Source: Caryophanales bacterium UBA5632 (lineage in GTDB: Bacteria; Bacillota_I; Bacilli_A; Izemoplasmatales; Hujiaoplasmataceae). Taken from it: a stretch of 12,726 nt of DNA. Both the position numbers and the translations under genes were made by a program. A model generated the notes under the pieces. It was not told where the DNA came from. It saw only the letters and a program-made list of their open reading frames with translations, and did no database searches. Below are positions 6,449 through 12,726 of the stretch, in pieces (the first letter of the stretch is position 1; each line of letters opens with the position of its first letter). Location of the stretch: assembly GCA_002421405.1 (NCBI GenBank), contig DIJY01000004.1, forward strand, positions 1-12,726. Reading direction: 5' to 3'.

Positions 6449-8629
6449 TTATATTGCATTAAGAAATGCTTCAATTTCAGAAATTTCTTTACCTAATTCA
6501 TTCATAATCCTTCTTATGATTCGCTCCATCGGTTCTTCATATTCATAAAAATGTATTTTTCTGTTATGAACAAGAAAATCATGAATTCTTATTTCATCTT
6601 TTGAACTGTTAATCCAAGCTTTGACGGGTTGATCCAGCGTTAAGGGCATTGATGTAATGTCCATCGATTCAAAATGAATCAACTGTTTCGTAATAATATC
6701 TTGAACTGAAGTGCCAATATGAACCTCATAATCACCCTTTTCAACAAGAAATTGACCAAACTCAGGATAAAACCCTGCAAAATCATAATCATGAAGAATT
6801 ATTTCAAAAGTTGAGGTCTTTTTGGGTTCAATCATTCTTTTTGCAAATCCTTTTAGCAATTTGTTAGGATTAGGACGATTAGTATTCAACGTTTTAACAT
6901 AAACTTGCAACGTTTCCATTCCTGAAATTGAGCCCGTATTTTTCACATCGACTCGGATGATCAGCGTATCGCCATTGACTAATTCTTTTTTTGAGAAACG
7001 GACGTTTGAATACTCAAAAGTCGTATAACTTAATCCGAACCCAAATGGAAATGAAACCGGTATTTTGTGAGTATCAAAGAAACGATACCCTGTATCAAAT
7101 CCTTCTGTGTAATCCGTATGAAGGCCTTTGCCGGGGAAAGATGAATACGTTGATGTATTCTCAATTTGGTATGGGAAAGTCTCTGACAATTTTCCAGAAG
7201 GGTTGACCTCACCAAAAATAATCTTTGCGATGGCTTTTCCCGATGCAGAACCTAAGAACCATGATTGAACAAAAGCTTTAACATCGTCAATGAATTCTCT
7301 TACTTCAATTGCGGAACCAGAATTGTTAATGATTGCAACATTTTTATTGATTGTGGTAACCTCTTTAATAAATATGATTTGTTCACTCGGCAGCAACAAA
7401 TTCAATCGATCATCGCCTTCGTGTTCAATTTCAGTTGTGGTTCCCGTAAAAATTAAGACTTTATCAGCTTTTTGAATTGCATCGATTGACGCTTCTGTTA
7501 ATTGATAGTTTTCAAAATACAGTGTTTGCGTATAATGATTGATTTCATCCAAAGGAATCTCGGTTTTATACGCCAGCAGTTCAGAACTTCCGCCCCCATG
7601 CGTTCTAGGGTGTTTTGCATAGGTTCCTAAAACAACAATCGAGTCCTTTTTTGACAGGGGAAGAAAAGCATCATCGTTCTTTAAAAGAACAATTCCTTCT
7701 TCTGCAACGCTTTGAGCCACTTGATGGTTCATCTCAAAATCGGTTTGCTTGCCATGATTAGGATTATTCAGCATCCATTCGTAGGCTTTTAAAATTAGTT
7801 GAACTGCTGCATCAATAACATGAATTGGATAGAGACCCTTTTTGACATCCTCAATAAATGATTTCGTCCATTCTGCCTGTGGCATTTCAATATCCATCCC
7901 GGCGAAAACGGAAGCTCTTTTGTTTTGAACTCCACCCCAGTCCGAAATGGCTATGCCTTCATATCCCCAATCTTCGCGTAGTAATTTAGTTAACGTCTCA
8001 GAATTTTCACAAGCATAAATCCCATTCACTTTGTTATAAGCCGCCATGATTGTTAAGGGTTTGGCATCTTTGATGATGCGCTCAAAAGGATAAGCATAGA
8101 GTTCTCGAAACGTTCTTTCATCAATATTTGAAGAAATAAATCGTCTTAAGGTCTCTTGTTCATTTAAAACAAAATGTTTGAGTGAAGTCCCAACCCCTTG
8201 TGATTGGACGCCTTTGACAAAACAAGTTCCTAATTTTGCAGTTAACACGGGATCCTCAGAATAATATTCAAAATTACGCCCCCCTAAGGGACTTCTTTTG
8301 CCATTCACTCCAGGTCCTAATACAACATCAACCTTGTAATGATTGCACTCTTTCGCAATCGTTTCACCCACTTCTTGAATTAAAGTTTCATTCCACGTTG
8401 AAGCCATGCATGAAGCGGAAGGAAAAGCAGTTGCCGGTGCTTTTGTTTTCGGATAGCCTTGCGATTCGGAAAAATCATAATAGGCACGGATGCCATGCGG
8501 TCCATCCGAGACGATAAAATCACGAATGCCGAGTCGTTTGATGCCATTAAAGAACCATAGTTTCTTACCAGAAAGTAAAGTTGCCTTTTCTTCTAGTGTC
8601 ATTTCCTTGAGGATTTTATTAATATCCAC
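6449..8629 (-). CDS. Cytoplasmic GH3 beta-glucosidase
   Basis: Hydrolyses terminal beta-glucosides (or related beta-glycosides), 726 residues. The start is GTG at 8629, not the in-frame ATG at 8662: AAGGAGG lies 6 nt before the GTG and the upstream gene stops 1 nt before it. No signal peptide or membrane segment, so it should act inside the cell on imported oligosaccharides. The barrel domain (about 1-285) has 'SDGPHGIR' (41-48), 'KHFVLNEQE' (151-159) and the nucleophile Asp230 in 'GIAISDWGG'. The second domain (about 305-490) carries 'EHEGDDR' at 402-408, with Glu404 the expected acid/base. 'FPFGFGLSYT' (527-536) leads into a fibronectin-III-like domain to about 640 and a helical tail. There is no PA14 insert. 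This is the order of classic two-domain plus Fn3 beta-glucosidases. It is last in the hydrolase operon. Exact aglycone or linkage preference cannot be read from sequence. Confidence 0.92.
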   Translation of the reverse strand: MDINKILKEMTLEEKATLLSGKKLWFFNGIKRLGIRDFIVSDGPHGIRAYYDFSESQGYPKTKAPATAFPSASCMASTWNETLIQEVGETIAKECNHYKVDVVLGPGVNGKRSPLGGRNFEYYSEDPVLTAKLGTCFVKGVQSQGVGTSLKHFVLNEQETLRRFISSNIDERTFRELYAYPFERIIKDAKPLTIMAAYNKVNGIYACENSETLTKLLREDWGYEGIAISDWGGVQNKRASVFAGMDIEMPQAEWTKSFIEDVKKGLYPIHVIDAAVQLILKAYEWMLNNPNHGKQTDFEMNHQVAQSVAEEGIVLLKNDDAFLPLSKKDSIVVLGTYAKHPRTHGGGSSELLAYKTEIPLDEINHYTQTLYFENYQLTEASIDAIQKADKVLIFTGTTTEIEHEGDDRLNLLLPSEQIIFIKEVTTINKNVAIINNSGSAIEVREFIDDVKAFVQSWFLGSASGKAIAKIIFGEVNPSGKLSETFPYQIENTSTYSSFPGKGLHTDYTEGFDTGYRFFDTHKIPVSFPFGFGLSYTTFEYSNVRFSKKELVNGDTLIIRVDVKNTGSISGMETLQVYVKTLNTNRPNPNKLLKGFAKRMIEPKKTSTFEIILHDYDFAGFYPEFGQFLVEKGDYEVHIGTSVQDIITKQLIHFESMDITSMPLTLDQPVKAWINSSKDEIRIHDFLVHNRKIHFYEYEEPMERIIRRIMNELGKEISEIEAFLNAI

Positions 8630-8630
8630 A

Positions 8631-10610
8631 TTAGTCCTCCTTATAAGATAATCCGTAACCAAATGGAAATTGAATTAAACTTTCATTATAAATTGCTGAA
8701 TTGCTATTCATACCCAATGCACTTGCATATTTAGGCCAAGTTACCGGTAGTTTTCCAGTAAAATCATAATCACCATAGATGACATCGGTAATTCCAAGAC
8801 CCGCTTCAGAACCCGGTAACCAGCATGCCACAAACGCATCAAAATAGGGTAGATGCTGACTGATAATCAGGGGTCTTCCGGAAAGTAATAGACCGATGAC
8901 GGTTTTTCCCATGCTTTTTGCCATCATCGCTTGATTAATCGCATCTTGGTTACCACTATCAGCGGTCGTTCCCGTTAAGGTTGGGTTAAGATTATCCCCT
9001 AACATTTCAGCGTAAGGCCTTTCTGATAAGACAACGATAACGATATCTGCATTTTCAATATTAGTATAAACGGTTGCGCTATTGGCCCCTGCCACTTGGC
9101 GAAATCCACCAATAATCGTGGTACCTCTTGTTAATTTGGGGTCATCATCACCTTGCCAAGAAATGGTCCAACCACCGGTTTGTAACCCAACGTTGGCTGC
9201 ACCATTGCCAATGACAGCGACATTATCCGTCTTCTTGAGTGGCAATGCATTATTTTCATTTTTAAGTAAAACTAAAGATTTTCTTACAGCTTCTCTCGCA
9301 ACGGTTTTGTTTTCAAAGGTTGCGAACCCATCATCGTAAGATATTCGATAATACTCCCCCGTTGATTCATTATAGAAATCATCATGGAATAATCCCATTT
9401 TGTATTTGATTACAAGAATTCTTCTGACCGCATCATTGATACGATCCATCGAAATCGCTTCATTTTGAACTGCTAATTTAAGATTCGCAATCGTGTCTCT
9501 CCATGTATAAGGTTCCATCAGCATATCAACGCCAGCATTCACAGCGGTCACGATTTGCGTGTAATAATCACCTGGTAATTGTTTGATGGCATCATAGTCA
9601 GAAATGACATAGCCCTCAAATCCGAGTTCTTCTTTTAATACATCGTTAATCCAATAGGAGCTTCCATGCATTTTTTGACCATTGATCGAACTATAAGAAA
9701 TCATGACCGTATAAATACCGGCCTCAATCGCAGCGATATAAGGATCCAAATGAATTGCACGAATTTCCGCTTCTGTTAATAGGGCATTGCCTTGATCGTC
9801 ACCATCATCGGTTCCACCATCAGCGATAAAATGTTTTGCCGAAGCCCCGACACAATAACTTTGAAGACCCTCGATATATGCACTTGATAAATCAGTAACG
9901 ATTTCTGTGTTTTCTGATAAGGATTCATACGTTCTTCCCCAGCCGATATTTTGCACAACCGCAACAGTTGGTGCGAACGTATAATTAAGGCCAGTGACCC
10001 GTACTTCTCGAGCCGTGACTAACCCGATTTTCGTCATCAACTCGGAATCATTGGCGGCGCCAAGACCGATGTTGTGTGGGAAAATCGTTGCGTTTAAGAC
10101 ATTGTTATGACCATGAACAGCGTCCACTCCATAGATAATTGGAATTCCTGATGAAGAAGTACGCATACCATCTTGATAAGCTTTATACATGAGATACCAG
10201 TTGTAAGGCGCATTCACTGATGGGGCAGAACCGCCGCCTGAAAGGACGGAACCAAGATTATAAGCAGCCGCGTCATTCGCACTTAAACCATTGCGTTCCG
10301 CTTGTATCATTTGTCCGATTTTTTCGTCTAATGTCATTTCTGACAATAAGTTATCAATGAAAGCATCGTTGACAGTTAAATCATCACAATAAGAACCTTC
10401 ATAATTGACAACGGATGTATCCGTTTTAAACGTGGTTTGTGTGGTCGCGGTTGTCGCAGTCGTCGTGGTAGTCGTCGTTGTTTGAGTATTTGTTGTGTCC
10501 GATAAACTTGTTGTTTCTGATAAAGAGGTTGTTGTTGAAGTTGCATTGTTGCATGCAACGAACGTCAAAGCAACCATCATCGATAGAAGAAAAACTAAAT
10601 ATTTTTTCAT
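8631..10610 (-). CDS. Surface lipoprotein GH3 exo-beta-glucanase (ExoI/ExoP type)
   Basis: Predicted exo-1,3/1,4-beta-glucanase releasing glucose from glucan ends, 659 residues. The lipoprotein signal ends at Cys20 (LTFVAC), followed by a Thr tether to about residue 62. Features of the barley ExoI / bacterial ExoP branch are strong: 'GVDAVHGHNNV' (161-171), 'FAPTVAVVQNIGWGRTYES', 'AKHFIADGGTDDGDDQGN' (258-275) and the nucleophile Asp338 in 'YVISDYDAI'. In the second domain 'GGWTISWQG' (479-487) is the aromatic clamp region and 'SERPYAEMLGDNL' carries the expected acid/base Glu535. It ends at 'FPFGYGLSY' without an Fn3 domain, unlike the next gene. It differs clearly from that GH3, so this is not a recent duplication. 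The ribosome site AGGAAGG overlaps the upstream TAG, 5 nt before the ATG, and the gap to the GH30 gene is 10 nt. It should act on the outer face of the membrane. Confidence 0.92.
   Translation of the reverse strand: MKKYLVFLLSMMVALTFVACNNATSTTTSLSETTSLSDTTNTQTTTTTTTTATTATTQTTFKTDTSVVNYEGSYCDDLTVNDAFIDNLLSEMTLDEKIGQMIQAERNGLSANDAAAYNLGSVLSGGGSAPSVNAPYNWYLMYKAYQDGMRTSSSGIPIIYGVDAVHGHNNVLNATIFPHNIGLGAANDSELMTKIGLVTAREVRVTGLNYTFAPTVAVVQNIGWGRTYESLSENTEIVTDLSSAYIEGLQSYCVGASAKHFIADGGTDDGDDQGNALLTEAEIRAIHLDPYIAAIEAGIYTVMISYSSINGQKMHGSSYWINDVLKEELGFEGYVISDYDAIKQLPGDYYTQIVTAVNAGVDMLMEPYTWRDTIANLKLAVQNEAISMDRINDAVRRILVIKYKMGLFHDDFYNESTGEYYRISYDDGFATFENKTVAREAVRKSLVLLKNENNALPLKKTDNVAVIGNGAANVGLQTGGWTISWQGDDDPKLTRGTTIIGGFRQVAGANSATVYTNIENADIVIVVLSERPYAEMLGDNLNPTLTGTTADSGNQDAINQAMMAKSMGKTVIGLLLSGRPLIISQHLPYFDAFVACWLPGSEAGLGITDVIYGDYDFTGKLPVTWPKYASALGMNSNSAIYNESLIQFPFGYGLSYKED
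10431..10541 (-). repeat. Thr-rich tether coding repeat in the GH3 lipoprotein
   Basis: Codons for residues 24-60 are almost all Thr or Ser (ACN/TCN), giving gtcgtc/gttgtc runs on the plus strand. It encodes a spacer that holds the enzyme away from the membrane. The same device occurs in the GH30 and binding-protein genes of this window. Confidence 0.8.
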
Positions 10611-10620
10611 AGAAACCTTC

Positions 10621-12168
10621 CTAATTTGGGATTTGCCAGACGAGACTCGTCAAGCTGCTTTTTGGCAGTTTGACCACAAAATACTGGTCTCGCCACTGAA
10701 TTGTAACATTTCTTTCGGCCCCATCATTAAAAATGACTAAAGTAATTCTTCCCAAATCATCTTTAAATGTGGTAGCGAGTAACGTTGTATTGTTCACTTG
10801 CGTATGAATTCTTTTGGCACCGATAGCAACGTATTTTGAAAAATGAGCGGTCACATAACCATCCGCTTCCAATTCATAACCCGCTGAACCATTTTCTGGG
10901 ACTGTCACAAGTCCCGTACAGTTCGTACATCCGCCAAGGTGGGTATTTCCATAAGGATCCATCACTAAATTCCAATAGGTCGTTCCCATCGCAAAGCGAT
11001 TATAGGCTTCTGTGTACATTCTGCGAACCGACCACTCCATATTGCTTTCAATATTTTGATAGGTGGTTATGGCCGTACATTCGGTCATGAATACTTCTAA
11101 ATTCGGTGCGTCGGTTCTTAAATAATCGAGATAATCATACATATCAGAATCATTACCGGTATAACAATGGATTCCGACGGCATCGACATATTGTGCTGAT
11201 AAAGCATCAGCGGTGACTTGCGTCGGAAACTTAATGAGGTTCCCGCTATTATCAACGGGATTATGGTCCCAAATCATGATTTTTGTATCAAGTCCTGCTG
11301 TTTCGAGCATAGGGCCTAAATATTCTCCCACAAACTTTCTTGTGCTCGAAACTGTCCAAATCATGCCTGGATATTCACTCGAAGCATAATAAGGCTCGTT
11401 TTGAACCGATAGATAATTGATGACAATTCCTTCTGCGGCGTACGCTTGAATGAATTTGATTAAGTAATTCGCGTAAGCTTCAAAATAGATGGTTCGAAGA
11501 CTGCCTTGATAAAGACTGTCAGTGGTCTTCATCCATGCCGGTGCACTCCAAGGCGCAGCCATAAAAACGATGTTGGGATTAATCGCTAAAGCATCTTTTA
11601 ATACATCGATGATGACTTGATCTTTCGCAATTGAGAATTGGGTTAATTCGGGATCTGCGACATTACCGACAGTATCGTTATAGGTGTAGTGCCCGATTGA
11701 AGGCGTGACATAGTCACTAGCGCCAACGCAGAGGCGGATTAAACCAACGTTCATTCCTTCACTTCCAAAGATATATTCAATAATTTCATCGCGATCAACG
11801 GAGTTATTGATTAAATAAGCCGATGAATAGGTCAGGGCTGCACCTGTCCCTCCAAAGGGTTGATATTCAATGAGATCATCTATCGTAATCGTCAGTGTTG
11901 ATTTTGATCCAGTATTCCAAGCATTGATGCTTGATTGAATGTCTGAAAACGCAAGCGTATTATTCGAGGCAAAAGCCGATACGAGGGCTTGACTCATATC
12001 GAGCGACATTGTCGTCGATGACGTCGTCGTTGTCGTTGACGTTGATGTGATTGAATCAGTCGACGTTATATCAGATAATGTGGTTGTATAAGGGGTTGTT
12101 TGGTTGGTACAAGCGGCTAAAACAAATACAAGCAGTAACGGTATTAAACAACTTAAGAGCCGTCTCAT
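10621..12168 (-). CDS. Surface lipoprotein GH30 beta-glucanase / glucosylceramidase-type hydrolase
   Basis: Family 30 retaining hydrolase, 515 residues. The lipoprotein signal MRRLLSCLIPLLLVFVLAAC has a perfect LAAC lipobox with Cys20 and is followed by a Thr/Ser tether (24-53). The catalytic barrel begins with 'YQPFGGTGAALTYSSAY' (102-118), then 'IRLCVGASDY' and 'APWSAPAWMKT' (205-215). The acid/base Glu258 sits in 'VQNEPYY' and the nucleophile Glu363 in 'FMTECTA'. A beta-sandwich of GH30 type closes the protein (about 430-515). This pattern fits subfamilies acting on beta-1,6-glucan (GH30_3) or glucosylceramides (GH30_1); given the beta-1,3-glucanase-type neighbours I favour beta-1,6-glucan branches, as inference. 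'GGCTNCTG' near 412-419 is a CxxC. The ATG overlaps the upstream TGA (ATGA) with no good ribosome site, so translation is probably coupled to the GH5 gene. Confidence 0.9.
   Translation of the reverse strand: MRRLLSCLIPLLLVFVLAACTNQTTPYTTTLSDITSTDSITSTSTTTTTSSTTMSLDMSQALVSAFASNNTLAFSDIQSSINAWNTGSKSTLTITIDDLIEYQPFGGTGAALTYSSAYLINNSVDRDEIIEYIFGSEGMNVGLIRLCVGASDYVTPSIGHYTYNDTVGNVADPELTQFSIAKDQVIIDVLKDALAINPNIVFMAAPWSAPAWMKTTDSLYQGSLRTIYFEAYANYLIKFIQAYAAEGIVINYLSVQNEPYYASSEYPGMIWTVSSTRKFVGEYLGPMLETAGLDTKIMIWDHNPVDNSGNLIKFPTQVTADALSAQYVDAVGIHCYTGNDSDMYDYLDYLRTDAPNLEVFMTECTAITTYQNIESNMEWSVRRMYTEAYNRFAMGTTYWNLVMDPYGNTHLGGCTNCTGLVTVPENGSAGYELEADGYVTAHFSKYVAIGAKRIHTQVNNTTLLATTFKDDLGRITLVIFNDGAERNVTIQWRDQYFVVKLPKSSLTSLVWQIPN
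12010..12099 (-). repeat. Thr/Ser-rich tether coding repeat in the GH30 lipoprotein
   Basis: Residues 24-53 after the lipid Cys are mostly Thr and Ser with a few Asp. The plus strand shows gtcgtcgttgtcgtt-type runs. It is a flexible surface spacer. The codons are mixed and the unit is 3 nt, so length changes would stay in frame. Confidence 0.75.
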
Positions 12169-12726
12169 GGCTTTAAAATGCCCCGTTCAACTAATCCACG
12201 GAAATTCCAACCACTGTTATAATCATTAATTTTATAAGACCAAAATACCCATCCAGTCACTTGATTATAAGCTTCTAATTGAGCATTCGCAAACGCGGTT
12301 TCAAACGCAAGTCTTCCTGCCGGATAGTCATATTGTCTCGCACCTAAACTCCACTCTCCAACGATGACCGGAACGACTTTTTCCATGTCTTTCATGCTTT
12401 CAACAAGCGTGGCGGGATATGCCAAAAATTCGGTTGCGTCCATCTTAAAGAATTGTTCACCGAAACATTGATAACGATGAGTATCTAAGATAACGTTTTT
12501 CATCTTTTGTTTCGTAAAGAATTCTTTCCAAGGATCAAAACGGAATGAATCGTGGAAAACGATTGCTGTTTTAGGGTTTAAAATTGGCCGTAATCGGTGA
12601 TAGGCTTTTATATAAAAATCTTGCATTATGGCCATGTCGATGGTCCAATGGGGTTCATTCAAAACTTGTAGAGAATGTAATGCCGGATGGTCTTTATAAC
12701 GTTTAGCGATATCCTCTAAGACATCA
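12165..12726 (-). CDS. GH5 (subfamily 9-like) exo-beta-1,3-glucanase, 5' part outside window
   Basis: The last 186 residues are present; the frame stays open to the edge at 12726, so the start and any secretion signal are unseen. The fragment follows the C-terminal half of fungal Exg-type exo-1,3-beta-glucanases closely. 'VLNEPHW' carries the acid/base Glu (12656-12654). It is followed by 'IVFHDSFRFDPWKEFF', 'NVILDTHRYQCFG', 'VIVGEWSLG' with the nucleophile Glu, and 'GWVFWSYKINDYNSGWNFRGL'. The HDxF, DxHxYQxF, GEWS and GWxFWxxK blocks are the hallmark series of that group. It should release glucose or short products from beta-1,3-glucan. It overlaps the GH30 start by 4 nt and is therefore in the same operon. 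The Met-like start at 12662 is a TTG inside the catalytic motif, not a real start. Confidence 0.85.
   Translation of the reverse strand, partial: DVLEDIAKRYKDHPALHSLQVLNEPHWTIDMAIMQDFYIKAYHRLRPILNPKTAIVFHDSFRFDPWKEFFTKQKMKNVILDTHRYQCFGEQFFKMDATEFLAYPATLVESMKDMEKVVPVIVGEWSLGARQYDYPAGRLAFETAFANAQLEAYNQVTGWVFWSYKINDYNSGWNFRGLVERGILKP

Noticed and set aside
8236..8517. 93-residue plus-strand ORF
   Set aside because: It lies fully inside the catalytic domain of the GH3 gene, has no domain pattern and no ribosome site; a shadow frame.
6449..10610. The two GH3 genes as a recent tandem duplication
   Set aside because: They belong to different GH3 types: ExoI-like without Fn3 versus beta-glucosidase with Fn3, with different acid/base motifs (PYAE versus EHEGDDR).
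12010..12099. Trinucleotide repeats as a phase-variation switch
   Set aside because: The unit is 3 nt and imperfect, so gain or loss keeps the frame; only tether length would change.

Overview
The window holds eight protein genes, all on the minus strand, so it reads biologically from the right edge to the left edge. It looks like one saccharide-use locus of an AT-rich, Gram-positive-type bacterium. Four points suggest the Acholeplasma/Izemoplasma/Haloplasma side of the Mollicutes-Bacilli: no outer-membrane (SusC/D) uptake system, lipoproteins whose lipobox Cys is followed by long Thr/Ser runs, strong AGGAGG ribosome sites, and a cre-like CcpA site. TGA ends three genes (at 443, 1423 and 12165) and Trp is TGG, so the organism does not use the Mycoplasma/Spiroplasma UGA=Trp code. 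The taxonomic guess is inference; other low-GC Firmicutes are possible.

Layout in transcription order. (1) 12726-6449, hydrolase operon: a 3' part of a fungal-Exg-like GH5 exo-beta-1,3-glucanase; a GH30 lipoprotein (beta-1,6-glucanase or glucosylceramidase type); a GH3 lipoprotein of the barley ExoI/ExoP exo-1,3/1,4-beta-glucanase type; and a GH3 beta-glucosidase without a signal peptide (cytoplasmic). Joints are 1 to 10 nt or ATGA overlaps. (2) 6448-6319, a 130-bp gap with a clear sigma-A promoter, a cre-like box over its -35 and a 20-bp palindrome upstream. (3) 6318-4558, a lipoprotein sugar-binding protein closed by a rho-independent terminator. (4) 4557-4411, a second sigma-A promoter with a 19-bp palindrome lying inside the -35/-10 spacer and a 13-bp palindrome at the predicted start site. 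(5) 4410-1, a second, very large membrane-anchored binding protein with two predicted beta-sandwich carbohydrate-binding modules, then MalF-type and MalG-type permeases (the last cut by the window edge). No ATPase gene is present; a shared MsmK/UgpC-type ATPase elsewhere is likely.

Working model (inference): surface-tethered GH5/GH30/GH3 enzymes trim a beta-1,3-glucan with beta-1,6 branches (laminarin or fungal-wall type) to glucose and short gluco-oligosaccharides. One or both binding proteins capture these, the permease pair imports them, and the cytoplasmic GH3 finishes them. The least ordinary aspect is the pairing of two unlike binding proteins, one secreted lipoprotein and one giant anchored protein, under separate promoters with different control sequences in front of a single permease pair. 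I saw no RNA genes, CRISPR, insertion sequences or phage genes, and there is no gene-free stretch over 300 bases.
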